Positions 16,871 to 25,667 of a stretch of DNA of 64,000 nt are shown piece by piece. Within the stretch, counting starts at the first letter, position 1. Each line of letters starts with the position of its first letter. A model generated the notes under the pieces. It ran no database searches. It was not told the DNA's origin and worked only from the letters and a program-made list of their open reading frames with translations. Made by a program: the position numbers and the translations under genes. The stretch comes from Paenibacillus mangrovi (GTDB taxonomy: Bacteria > Bacillota > Bacilli > Paenibacillales > Paenibacillaceae), in the NCBI RefSeq assembly GCF_022898935.1, contig NZ_JALIRP010000008.1:124001-188000 (forward strand), written 5' to 3'.

Positions 16871-19800
16871 TTACAGTTGGTCTGTAAACGGGTGGTCCTC
16901 CGACACTTCTTCGGTCTCCAATTCCGAACCATCAGCAGTCTCCAATACCGAACCAACAGCAGTTTCCAATTCCGAACCATCAGCAGTTTCCAATTCCGAA
17001 CCATCAACAGCCTCTAATACTGAACCAACAGCAATCCAGGAAAGTAAACCAAAAGTCTCAGCTTCACCTTGGCGGCGCACCACTTCGATAAACGCCGTAT
17101 CCTCCTGCTGTGATTTCATGTAAGCATAGAAATCCGGATGATTGCTCATCGCGACGATCACATAATGATTTCCTGGGTATGGCTGCTGTAGCGAGATTGG
17201 TACTTCAACCTGATGTTGTCCTTCCCCGATTTGGAAAGAGGCGACACCGAACTGCTGAATACTCGGCTCATGGGAAGCACTTTGGACGGGGGCGAAGGCT
17301 AGATGGGCTGCTGAAACCGATTGATGGGATAAATGCCGTCCTTGGATAGATTGATCCTGAAGATGACGACTGCTTACGGCTCCTTCCTGCAAAGCTTCGG
17401 TTGATACGGCGCCATCAGCCAAGTGCTGCTCTATAACGCTTCCCGCCTGAAGTTGGCTGCTGCCTACAGACTCTGCCGCCAGATGCCTCATACTTACAGC
17501 ATCATCTGCCAAATGCTGCTCCTGTACGGCGCCTGCTTGCAGATGATAAGCTGCCACCGCCTCCGATGTCAGCTGCTCGGAACCAACCGACTCGAAAGCG
17601 AGCTTATCACGCGTTACGGCTCCATCCTGAATCGCTCCTCCAGATACGGAGCCTTCTGTCAAGTGGCGTTCCTCAATGCTTCCAGGCTGAAGCTGCTCCA
17701 CTCCCACCGATTCTGCAGCCAGATGGCGTTGCACGATGGCGTCAGGGGCGACATGCCTCTGCTGTATGCTTTTTTCATGAAGATGAATGGACCGCACCGA
17801 ATCCTGCTGAATATTGACGCTTCCAACCGACTCGGCAGCCATATGAAGCGCTGTGATCGAAGCTTCCCTAATTGCTTCCGTAGTCACTGCTCCACTGGCC
17901 AAATGCTTCTCTCCAATGATGCCGGTCTGGAGATGTTCTTCTCCGACCGATTCAGCTGCCAGATGCATATAATCTATCGTTCCAGAAGCGATATGACGTT
18001 TTTGTACGGACTTCTCTTGCAATTGAGATGATCCTACAGAATCCGGATGGAAGTGGACATTTCTAATCGAGCCCGGTGCAATCTTTTCCGCTGTCACGGC
18101 TTCTCCCTGCAAAGCTTCAGCCGATACGGCGCCACTTACCAAATGCTGCTCAGTAACGCTTCCTGCCTGAAGTTGGCTGCTGCCTACGGACTCTGCTGCC
18201 AAATGCCTCATGTTTACAGCATCATTCGCCAAATGCTGCTCCTGTACGGCGCCTGCTTGCAGATGATAAGCCGCCACCGCCTCGGATGCTAGCTGCTCGG
18301 AACCAACCGACTCGGCAGCCATGTGAAGCGCTGTGATCGAAGCTTCCTTAATTGCTTCCGTAGTCACCGCTCCACTGGCCAAATGCTTCTCTCCAATGAT
18401 GCCGGGCTGGAGATGTTCTTCCCCGACCGATTCAGCTGCCAGATGCATATAGTCTATCGCTTCAGAAGCGATATGCCATTTTTGTACGGACTTATCTTGC
18501 AATTGAGATGATCCTACAGATTGTGGCTGGAAGTGAACATTTCCTATCGAGCCCGGTGCAATCTTTTCCGCTGTCACGGCTTCTCCCTGCAAAGCTTCAG
18601 TCGATATGGCGCCACTTACCAAATGCTGCTCAGTAACGCTTCCCGCCCGAAGTTGGCTGCTGCCTACAGATTCTGCTGCCAGATGTCTCATGCTTACAGC
18701 TTCATTCGCCAAATGCCGCTCCTGTATGGCGCCTGCTTGCAGATGATAAGCCGCTACCGCCTCCGATGCCAGCTGCTCGGAACCAACCGACTCGGCAGCC
18801 ATGTGAAGCGCTGTGATCGAAGCTTCCTTAATTGCTTCCGTAGTCACCGCTCCACTGGCCAAATGCTTCTCTCCAATGATGCCAGGCTGGAGATGTTCTT
18901 CCCCGACCGATTCAGCTGCCAGATGCATATAGTCTATCGCTTCAGAAGCGATATGCCATTTTTGTACGGACTTATCTTGCAATTGAGATGATCCTACAGA
19001 TTCCGGCTGGAAGTGAACATTTCCAATCGAGCTTGGTGCAATCTTATCCGCTGTCACAGCTTCTTCCTGCAAAGCTTCAGTCGATACGGCGCCATAGGCC
19101 AAATGCTGCTCTGTAACGCTTCCCGCCTGAAGTTGGCTGCTGCCTACGGACTCTGCTGCCAAATGCCGCATGTTTACAGCTTCGTTCGCCAAATGTCGCT
19201 CCTGTACAGCGCCTGCTTGCAGATGATAAGCCGCCACCGCCTCCGATGTCAGCTGATGGGGACCAACCGACTCGAAAGCAAGCTTATTGCGTGTTACGGC
19301 TCCATCCTGAATCGCTCCTCCTGATACGGAGCCTTCTGTCAAATGGCGCTCCACAATGCTTTCTGGGCGAAGCTGCTCTGCTCCTACGGACTCTGACGCC
19401 AAATGTTGGAATCTGACGCCTCCATTTTCAATGGCAAGGGGATGTACAGCCCCTTCGGCGATATGCTCTTTTCCTACGGCCCCCGTGGCGATTTTAGATG
19501 ATGAGACACTGCCTTCCGCCAGTTTGCTGACAGTAATGGCCAGATCCTGAATTTTATCCGTAGCTACGCACTCGGGTGACAGCTTTACTGAGGTTACTGC
19601 ATGATTGGCCAGATGGGCCGGCGATATAATAGCCGCGTTCAAATGCTTGGATTGAATACTTCCTGCAGCAAGTTGATCGGAAGTAACCGAGTCATTGCCG
19701 AGGATTTCAGTGCCAATAATTCCCCGCTGCAAATGTTCAGCCGAAATGGCTCCATTTCGGATATGACGGGACGAGACCGCATCATCCATTATAGCTTCCG

Positions 19801-22384
19801 ACTCTATGCTCTGCTTCGCCAAATGCCGGCTGCTGACAGCACCTGACCGGATATGTTCGCCTCCAATGCCATCAGGCTTGATGTGAACATTTCCTATCGA
19901 ACCCGGTGCAATCTTATCCTCTGTCACGGCTTCTTCCTGCAAAGCTTCAGCCGATACGGCGCCATAGGCTAAATGCTCCTCCGTAACGCTTCCCGCCTGA
20001 AGTTGGCTGCTGCCCACGGACTCTGTCGCCAGATGCCTTATGTTTACAGCATCATTCGCCAAATGCCGCTCCTGTACGGCGCCTGCTTGCAGATGATAAG
20101 CCGCCACCGCCTCCGATGTCAGCTGATGGGGACCAACCGACTCGAAAGCAAGCTTATTGCGTGTTACGGCTCCATCCTGAATCGCCCTACCAGATACAGA
20201 GCTTTCTGTCAAATGGCGTCCCTCAATGCTTTCAGGCTGAAGCTGCTCCGTTCCCACCGATGCTGCAGCCAGATGCTGGTATTTGACCGCTCCATTTTCA
20301 ATGGCAAGGGGATGCACAGCTCCTTCGGCGACATGCTCTTTGCCTATAGCCCCTCTAGCGATTTTGGATGACGAGACGCTGCCATCCGCCAGTTTGCTGA
20401 CTGTAACGGCCAGATCCTGGATTTTGTCCGTAGCAACGCACTCGGGTGACAGCTTTACTGAGGTCACAGCATGATTGGCCAGATGGGTCGACGATACAAT
20501 AGATGCGTTCAAATGTTTGGAAAGAATACTTCCTGCAGCAAGCTGTTCGGAGGTAACCGAGTCCTTGCCGAGAATTTCAGTACTGATAATTCCCCGCTGC
20601 AGATGTTCAGCCGAAATGGCTCCATTTCGGATATGACGGGATGAGACCGCATCATCCACTATAGCTTCCGACTCTACGCTATGATTCGCCAAATGCTGGC
20701 TTTCGATAGCATCTGACCGGATATGTTCGCCCCCAATGCCATCCACGGCGAGAATGTCGCCTCCGACAGATCGCAACGCCAGCTTTTCACCTGTAACACT
20801 GTTTTTGGCCAGCTTCTCTGCTGTAACAGAGGCAGACTGCAACTGGCCGGATCCAACGGCTCCTCCTGCAATATGTTTTTCCTCCAAGGCACGCGGGGCT
20901 AGATGTTTGCCCAAAATGGAAGACTGTTGCAAATGCCTGGACCCTACACTGTTCTCTGTCAGGTGATTTCCATGAATTGTCCCATACCGGATATGCTCTC
21001 CCGCCACCGATTCCGGTGCGATTTGTCCCGCCTGCACCGAGCCCTGAGCGAGATGCCTCGTTTGAACTGCTTCATTGGCAATTTTGCTTGGAAGAATACT
21101 CTGGTCCGCAATTTTGGATGAAGTTACGGTCTGCTCCACAATGTGAGCTGTACCGATTGACTGTTCCTCCAGTTTGACAGAACTGATGCTGAAATCGGCG
21201 ATGTGGATTGCGGTGATTTCGCCTGCACCAATATTTCTCCCCAGGATGGACCCTTCCGCAAAATGCATCCCTGTAACTGCTAAAGGCGCAATTTTATCTG
21301 AAGTTATGGCTCCCTGCCGAATGTGACTGCCACTCACAGAATCATGTTCGAGTTGGAGAGAACCAATGCTTCCCTCTGCGATTTGCTCACTTCCTATGGT
21401 CTTATTTTCAAACAAATCTCCCGTTAGGGATTGACTGCGCAGATGCTTTCCATCAATGGAGTGCTCTCTGATCTTCTCTCCGGTAATTTCACCGTCACGA
21501 ATTTTCGAAGCAGTCACTGCACCGTCCGCCAGCTTAGAGGTGTCAACCGCTTCGTTCACCAGATGATGTGTCTGTACGCTCGAACCTGCAATTTTCTCCT
21601 TGGTGACAGCCTCTTCTTGTATTAACTCGGTCGAAATAATAAGTTCAGCAAGATGCCGCGAGCGGATAGAACCATTTGCAAATTTATCCGATGAAATGGC
21701 CTGGTCTTGAAGTTTGGCGGATGAAATGCTGCCTTCACGAATTTTTTCTCCGCTAATCGAGTAATCCCTTAGCTTGTTCCCACTGATTGCGTTATCAACC
21801 AAATGCTCCTCCGTAATCGAATACGGGGCAATTTTAGAGGCCGTAACGGCGCCGTTTTGCAAATGGATATGAGAAACGGCATAGTCGGCAATGGCTTCGC
21901 TATCGACTGCACCAGGCTTCAGTCTGGAAGAATCCACAGCGCGTGGGGCTATTTTAGATGTAACCACAGCACCGTCACTCAAATCTTGAGTATAAATAAA
22001 GGGCCGTGTCGTTTCCGGCAGCTTTTTTTCCCCGAGCTTTTCCTCTATCACCTGCAGCGGCAGACGATAATCCTCGACGGCTTCTTCAGTTATGGCATCA
22101 GCGGTGTCTTCATTCCCCTCTTCATAATCATTCCCAACCACTGCTTCAGTTTGAGAGATTTCTCCTTCCGATATGATCTCCGTGGCAGTTGAGCGAATCT
22201 GAAGATTCGTATTCTGGTTTGACTTAGCTGATGTTGACTTATCTGGTGTTGACTTATCTGGTGTTGACTTATCTGGTGTTGGCTTATGAATCATCTCGAG
22301 CTCATGCAAATTGGGGTCATCCACAAAATAAAGACGTTTAACAGCCTTTTCCTTTTCGGGCCGTTTCTTAACCTTCTTTTTCAA
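16871..22384 (-). CDS. Giant decapeptide-repeat protein, WIAG-tail type
   Basis: 1837 residues from a TTG start preceded by GGAAGGGAG. The N-terminus is basic (KKKVKKRPEKEK), then TPDKS is repeated three times (36-50), then an acidic stretch to about 105. Residues 135-1694 are about 156 in-phase decads of the form x-x-x-[S/A]-[V/I]-x-x-x-x-[L/I/F], such as AAESVGSSQL QAGSVTEQHL. A short C-terminal domain (about 1695-1790) ends in GLLSWIAVG, matching my recollection of the WIAG-tail domain of Paenibacillus repeat proteins. Five acidic octapeptides (GSxLExxx) and VSEDHPFTDQL follow. No signal peptide or membrane segment is visible, as expected for a spore-surface protein made in the mother cell. 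Ser/Thr at fixed decad positions makes it the likely glycosylation target. Function is inferred from context. Confidence 0.88.
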   Translation of the reverse strand: MKKKVKKRPEKEKAVKRLYFVDDPNLHELEMIHKPTPDKSTPDKSTPDKSTSAKSNQNTNLQIRSTATEIISEGEISQTEAVVGNDYEEGNEDTADAITEEAVEDYRLPLQVIEEKLGEKKLPETTRPFIYTQDLSDGAVVTSKIAPRAVDSSRLKPGAVDSEAIADYAVSHIHLQNGAVTASKIAPYSITEEHLVDNAISGNKLRDYSISGEKIREGSISSAKLQDQAISSDKFANGSIRSRHLAELIISTELIQEEAVTKEKIAGSSVQTHHLVNEAVDTSKLADGAVTASKIRDGEITGEKIREHSIDGKHLRSQSLTGDLFENKTIGSEQIAEGSIGSLQLEHDSVSGSHIRQGAITSDKIAPLAVTGMHFAEGSILGRNIGAGEITAIHIADFSISSVKLEEQSIGTAHIVEQTVTSSKIADQSILPSKIANEAVQTRHLAQGSVQAGQIAPESVAGEHIRYGTIHGNHLTENSVGSRHLQQSSILGKHLAPRALEEKHIAGGAVGSGQLQSASVTAEKLAKNSVTGEKLALRSVGGDILAVDGIGGEHIRSDAIESQHLANHSVESEAIVDDAVSSRHIRNGAISAEHLQRGIISTEILGKDSVTSEQLAAGSILSKHLNASIVSSTHLANHAVTSVKLSPECVATDKIQDLAVTVSKLADGSVSSSKIARGAIGKEHVAEGAVHPLAIENGAVKYQHLAAASVGTEQLQPESIEGRHLTESSVSGRAIQDGAVTRNKLAFESVGPHQLTSEAVAAYHLQAGAVQERHLANDAVNIRHLATESVGSSQLQAGSVTEEHLAYGAVSAEALQEEAVTEDKIAPGSIGNVHIKPDGIGGEHIRSGAVSSRHLAKQSIESEAIMDDAVSSRHIRNGAISAEHLQRGIIGTEILGNDSVTSDQLAAGSIQSKHLNAAIISPAHLANHAVTSVKLSPECVATDKIQDLAITVSKLAEGSVSSSKIATGAVGKEHIAEGAVHPLAIENGGVRFQHLASESVGAEQLRPESIVERHLTEGSVSGGAIQDGAVTRNKLAFESVGPHQLTSEAVAAYHLQAGAVQERHLANEAVNMRHLAAESVGSSQLQAGSVTEQHLAYGAVSTEALQEEAVTADKIAPSSIGNVHFQPESVGSSQLQDKSVQKWHIASEAIDYMHLAAESVGEEHLQPGIIGEKHLASGAVTTEAIKEASITALHMAAESVGSEQLASEAVAAYHLQAGAIQERHLANEAVSMRHLAAESVGSSQLRAGSVTEQHLVSGAISTEALQGEAVTAEKIAPGSIGNVHFQPQSVGSSQLQDKSVQKWHIASEAIDYMHLAAESVGEEHLQPGIIGEKHLASGAVTTEAIKEASITALHMAAESVGSEQLASEAVAAYHLQAGAVQEQHLANDAVNMRHLAAESVGSSQLQAGSVTEQHLVSGAVSAEALQGEAVTAEKIAPGSIRNVHFHPDSVGSSQLQEKSVQKRHIASGTIDYMHLAAESVGEEHLQTGIIGEKHLASGAVTTEAIREASITALHMAAESVGSVNIQQDSVRSIHLHEKSIQQRHVAPDAIVQRHLAAESVGVEQLQPGSIEERHLTEGSVSGGAIQDGAVTRDKLAFESVGSEQLTSEAVAAYHLQAGAVQEQHLADDAVSMRHLAAESVGSSQLQAGSVIEQHLADGAVSTEALQEGAVSSRHLQDQSIQGRHLSHQSVSAAHLAFAPVQSASHEPSIQQFGVASFQIGEGQHQVEVPISLQQPYPGNHYVIVAMSNHPDFYAYMKSQQEDTAFIEVVRRQGEAETFGLLSWIAVGSVLEAVDGSELETADGSELETAVGSVLETADGSELETEEVSEDHPFTDQL
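17300..21982 (-). repeat. 30-bp tandem coding repeats with higher-order blocks
   Basis: About 156 in-frame copies of a degenerate 30-bp unit. Larger blocks have been copied: near-identical sequence recurs at about 17821, 18301 and 18781 (480 bp = 16 units), and again at about 19261 and 20131 (870 bp = 29 units). Divergence between copies is lowest in the 17.8-19.3 kb part, suggesting recent expansion there. All spacings are multiples of 30, so the frame is kept. Confidence 0.9.
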
Positions 22385-22421
22385 ACACTTTCGCTCCCTT
22401 CCTGACCCTATCGTCCTAAGG

Positions 22422-22449
22422 CATCATATGCGTCAGAGTAGGCCATTGT
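22422..22449 (-). promoter_or_regulatory. Sigma-K-like promoter of the giant repeat gene
   Basis: On the minus strand AC (22449-22448), 17 bp, then CATATGATG (22430-22422). This matches AC-N17-CATAnnnTA except the last base. It lies about 40 bp before the TTG start at 22384. Confidence 0.5.
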
Positions 22450-22586
22450 CACTGAAGAGCCAGTTTTTGCATCATTTCATGCCACCCGCGCTGCTGTATG
22501 CTTCTATTGAAATGACTGTGCTGCCCGCAAACGTCCTGCCTGCCCGAGTTCAAAAATAGGCTCCAATCGGATGGACAACGTCCCAT

Positions 22587-22614
22587 ACTTGTTCAGACCC
22601 GGCCGCATAGACTA
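22587..22614 (+). promoter_or_regulatory. Sigma-K type promoter of the ATP-grasp gene
   Basis: AC (22587-22588), 17 bp, then CATAGACTA (22606-22614), an exact match to the late mother-cell pattern. The GTG start at 22702 lies about 80 bp downstream of the expected transcription start. Together with the opposite-strand site at 22422-22449 it makes this 317-bp gap a divergent sporulation promoter region; I see nothing else in it. Confidence 0.6.
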
Positions 22615-22701
22615 TATAACCAAATGTGAGCCATCTGCTAAGTTCCCCGCGCGGTGCGGCGCTTGAGTGACGGCGATCAGCCAGGCAAGGAGGGGTGCAA
22701 T

Positions 22702-23784
22702 GTGTGGTATTCTTATGTTGGAATTCTGCTGAATGCGGCCATGCACCGGGGAATACCATATGGAAGAACCGGCCAGGAATCCCTTGCTAATTACGAGGAA
22801 GCCGCCCGCATTTACGGTCTGATTCCATGTTACATTCGGCTTCAGGACATCGATATGAACAGTGGACAATGCACAGCCTATGTGCTCAGGAACGGTATTT
22901 ACAGTCTTGCCCGCATCCCCCTGCCGCATGTCATTCATAATCGTGCCATCTATCTGGATGCAGGTTCGCAACATAAAGTGGAGTCTCTTCTAAGTCGGGG
23001 TTACGTTATATTCAACGGCTTCAACCGTTACGGAAAAGATGAAATTCACCAGCTGCTCCAAAAGGATCCACTGCTTTTACTCCATCTGCCGGAAACCAAA
23101 AAAGCCACACCCGCTTCCATTGAAGAAATGATGAGGCATTTCGATGATATTATTATCAAGCCCTGCGCCGGAAGCATCGGTCGCGGCATACTGCGGATGC
23201 ATCATTCCGATTCCGGCTGGAAGCTTACCTATTCGCCGAGCGGGAGGTCCTATGGCTGGAAGACGGTCGCCCTACGACAAAATACGCTCCCTGCCGTTCT
23301 TCGAAAACGCCTAGCCGTGGTTCCCTATCTCGTCCAAGAGCGAATTCACTTGGCGGAGCACAGAGACCGTCCCTATGATCTGCGCGTTTCCGTTCAACGG
23401 GGAATCAATGGAAGCTGGAGCATTACGGGCATGTACGCCAAGGCAGCTTCCCCGCGCACCTTCGTTTCGAATGTCGCTCAGGGAGGCAGAGCAATGTCTG
23501 TCGAAACCGTCCTGAGCGAAAGCCTTCCACATCTGTCCGCCGATTCGATCATAGCCGACGTATCTAAGCTGGCCCTACGTATAGTCGAAATGCTCGAACA
23601 GCATCTTCCCAATGCGGCTGATTTCGGTCTGGATATCGGTCTTTCAACAGCAGCGAAGCCTTATTTTATCGAATGCAACGGACGCGACCAGCGTTATGGC
23701 TTCTACAAAGCCGGCCTGCAAGAGCTATGGAAGGAAAGTTACCGCCAGCCTATGGCTTACGCCCGTTATTTATTCAATCTCTGA
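22702..23784 (+). CDS. YheC/YheD-like ATP-grasp protein
   Basis: 360 residues from a GTG preceded by AAGGAGG with good spacing; longer frames lack a ribosome site. The N-terminal VGILLNAA resembles the start of YheC/YheD proteins, described as spore-coat associated. ATP-grasp features are FDDIIIKPCAGSIGRG, VQERIHLAEHRDRPYDLRVSVQ and, near the end, ADFGLDIGL...YFIECNGRD with the metal-binding E-x-N. Such enzymes usually make an amide or peptide bond with ATP; the substrates here are unknown. Divergent position and sigma-K promoter tie it to the spore-surface locus. A terminator follows directly. Confidence 0.85.
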   Translation: MWYSYVGILLNAAMHRGIPYGRTGQESLANYEEAARIYGLIPCYIRLQDIDMNSGQCTAYVLRNGIYSLARIPLPHVIHNRAIYLDAGSQHKVESLLSRGYVIFNGFNRYGKDEIHQLLQKDPLLLLHLPETKKATPASIEEMMRHFDDIIIKPCAGSIGRGILRMHHSDSGWKLTYSPSGRSYGWKTVALRQNTLPAVLRKRLAVVPYLVQERIHLAEHRDRPYDLRVSVQRGINGSWSITGMYAKAASPRTFVSNVAQGGRAMSVETVLSESLPHLSADSIIADVSKLALRIVEMLEQHLPNAADFGLDIGLSTAAKPYFIECNGRDQRYGFYKAGLQELWKESYRQPMAYARYLFNL

Positions 23785-23806
23785 CTCTGAGTTTGTACAT
23801 CAAAGG

Positions 23807-23840
23807 ACCGTCCAACGATTCTTGTCTGGACGGTTTTTTT
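23807..23840 (+). terminator. Rho-independent terminator of the ATP-grasp gene
   Basis: CCGTCCA pairs with TGGACGG and is followed by seven T residues, 22 bp after the stop codon. Confidence 0.85.
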
Positions 23841-23896
23841 ATTTCATTATCCCACTTTTATAAGAAAAACGTCTATCGACGTACTTTCAAAGAAGA

Positions 23897-23915
23897 CAGA
23901 CCGCGTTTAGCGGAA
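23897..23915 (+). repeat. Dispersed repeat copy 1
   Basis: A 19-bp sequence (CAGACCGCGTTTAGCGGAA) that occurs inverted at 55990-56008, with partial similarity also in the flanks (GAAGA upstream, TTGCGAT downstream). It contains the dyad CCGC/GCGG. Both copies are intergenic. Confidence 0.5.
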
Positions 23916-24047
23916 GTTTTTCTTGCGATTATAGAATTTATAATTTCTATAATCTTGAACAATAATTATATTTGTTTTAGTATTGACTTTAATTTTATTG
24001 AAATTATAATAAATATTATTAAAGTCACATCATGAGGAGGTAGTAAA

Positions 24048-24347
24048 ATGGAAAAGGATAAGATTCCACAATGGGTATTGTCACTGGAAAATGAGGATCT
24101 AGCTTTTATTAAAAATTTCATCCTGCATTCGGGTTCTCTCAAAGAAATCGCCAAAATCTACAATGTATCCTATCCAACGGTTCGGTTGCGGCTCGATAAA
24201 TTAATCCAAAAAATTATGATTGGCGATCAACAAGAGAATGAACCGTTTACGATGTTTATCAGCAAACTGGCTGTCGACTCCAAAATCGACTTGGATACAG
24301 CCAAACAAATCATTGAATATTATAAAAAAGAAAAGCAGGGGGAATAG
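24048..24347 (+). CDS. DUF2089-family protein
   Basis: 99 residues after a strong GAGGAGG site. The middle (SLKEIAKIYNVSYPTVRLRLDKLI, residues 26-49) is a helix-turn-helix, and the rest matches DUF2089 proteins, small cytoplasmic putative regulators. It is followed after 4 bp by a gene for a small membrane protein, a common arrangement for this family, where the DUF2089 protein may control its neighbour. The upstream 100 bp are very AT-rich. Confidence 0.75.
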   Translation: MEKDKIPQWVLSLENEDLAFIKNFILHSGSLKEIAKIYNVSYPTVRLRLDKLIQKIMIGDQQENEPFTMFISKLAVDSKIDLDTAKQIIEYYKKEKQGE

Positions 24348-24351
24348 CATC

Positions 24352-24639
24352 ATGTGGATCAAAATAATCTTGTGGATCGTTCTAATCGGATTATTGATTT
24401 TAGGGAGATATGCATCAAGCAGGAGTTCATGGGGTTGGGGAGGAATTATCCCCGTCGTTGTATTGATTAGTTCCATCGTTGTATTTATGAATTTCGACTT
24501 ATCTGTTACATACAAAAATATAGCTCCATATGCCATGTACTTGCTGATCCATCTCATCATATGGGTTGAGGGAAGAACGGCTTACCGGAAGAGACAGCAA
24601 AAAGAACTTGATAAAATGAATGCCCTGGATATTCGCTAA
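24352..24639 (+). CDS. Small three-helix membrane protein
   Basis: 95 residues with hydrophobic segments at about 2-20, 30-48 and 58-75, and a basic tail (YRKRQQKELDK). The ATG at 24352 follows GCAGGGGG by a suitable distance; the frame is open further upstream but lies inside the DUF2089 gene. I do not recognise a family. Co-transcribed with the DUF2089 gene. Confidence 0.7.
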   Translation: MWIKIILWIVLIGLLILGRYASSRSSWGWGGIIPVVVLISSIVVFMNFDLSVTYKNIAPYAMYLLIHLIIWVEGRTAYRKRQQKELDKMNALDIR

Positions 24640-24860
24640 CAACAGCTTCTTGTCCGTTGGGCTAAAAAATATTCGGCAGTCTTGTCACTTACCTATCGTT
24701 ATTGCTTAAAACGGTATTCTATGTCAATATATTTCAGAGTGTTTCAAAAACAGCATTTGTCAAAATTCGATTAAGGACCGCATGATTTTCTGCAACTAAC
24801 AGACGGCTAAGAACGTTAAGCATATAGATCATCATAGCACCATCCGAAGGGAGATTAAGC

Positions 24861-25667
24861 ATGGCAAAAAAAATTCTGAGACTCATGACAGAGCTCTCCT
24901 CGAGAAAGTGGCTTTCTTCAATGATGGGACGCTTCTCGCACAGCAGGCTCAGCCGGGGAATTATCCCTGTTTTCATAAAAAACTACCAAATCCCCGCCCA
25001 TGAAGCGGAGAAAGAACTGCATGAATACCGGACGCTGAACGAGTTTTTCTCACGCCGGCTTAAGCCGGGCATGCGCCCTGTCGAGGAAGGCCCAAACGTG
25101 CTGACAAGCCCGGTTGACGCCAAAATTACAGCGATGGGTGACATCAACACGGGGACGATCCTGAACGTTAAGGGACAGGACTACTCCGTGGCGGAGCTGC
25201 TGAACTTCTCCCCCCATTTGGAGCTGTACAAGCACGGATATTTCTTCGTGTTATATCTGAGTCCGACAGATTACCACCGCATCCATTCCCCGATTACAGG
25301 AGTTCGTACGGAAAGCGAGCATATTAAAGGACGAGCCTATCCGGTGAATGAATTCGGGATGACCCAGATGAAATCGGTGTTATGCCGCAATGAGCGGCTG
25401 ATTACTTATATCGCCGGCGAATACGGCGAAGTGGCTGTCGTGAAGGTCGGTGCTATGAACGTGAGCAGCATTCGCTACAATAACGAGTCCGTGTCTCGCT
25501 TTAAGAACGGCGAGGATTTGGCTTATTTCGAGTTTGGCTCGACCGTTGTGCTGCTGATGCAGGACGGAACCTTTACCCCGCGGTCTGATTTAAAATCCGG
25601 CGATCAGGTGAAGATGGGACACCTTCTTGGAACACTTCACTCTCCGCTCTCCGGCACCCAAGGATAA
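24861..25667 (+). CDS. psd: Phosphatidylserine decarboxylase
   Basis: Makes phosphatidylethanolamine from phosphatidylserine using a pyruvoyl group formed by self-cleavage. 268 residues, typical of the short bacterial form. FFSRRLKPGMRP near residues 60-71, SPVDAKI near 82-88, and DYHRIHSPITG near 137-147 with the catalytic His are conserved. Self-cleavage would occur in FGST near 227-230, where Phe replaces the usual Leu. A GGGAG site precedes the ATG. It converges on an SDR gene with no gap between the stop codons. Confidence 0.93.
   Translation: MAKKILRLMTELSSRKWLSSMMGRFSHSRLSRGIIPVFIKNYQIPAHEAEKELHEYRTLNEFFSRRLKPGMRPVEEGPNVLTSPVDAKITAMGDINTGTILNVKGQDYSVAELLNFSPHLELYKHGYFFVLYLSPTDYHRIHSPITGVRTESEHIKGRAYPVNEFGMTQMKSVLCRNERLITYIAGEYGEVAVVKVGAMNVSSIRYNNESVSRFKNGEDLAYFEFGSTVVLLMQDGTFTPRSDLKSGDQVKMGHLLGTLHSPLSGTQG

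Noticed and set aside
16657..17007. N-terminal extension of the GT2 gene with repeated MVRNWKLL
   Set aside because: It overlaps the C-terminal octapeptide repeats of the giant gene in another frame and has no ribosome site; a good site and ATG lie at 16656.
17300..21982. CRISPR array
   Set aside because: Units are contiguous at 30 bp with no unique spacers and encode protein in phase.
17423..22192. Many plus-strand frames with repeated Met-Leu-Leu and Cys-Arg patterns
   Set aside because: They mirror the 30-bp repeat of the giant gene; a repeat lacking a stop in one frame keeps that frame open throughout.
24048..24639. Toxin-antitoxin pair
   Set aside because: The small DNA-binding protein plus membrane protein layout is suggestive, but the first matches DUF2089 and the second has no toxin-like feature.
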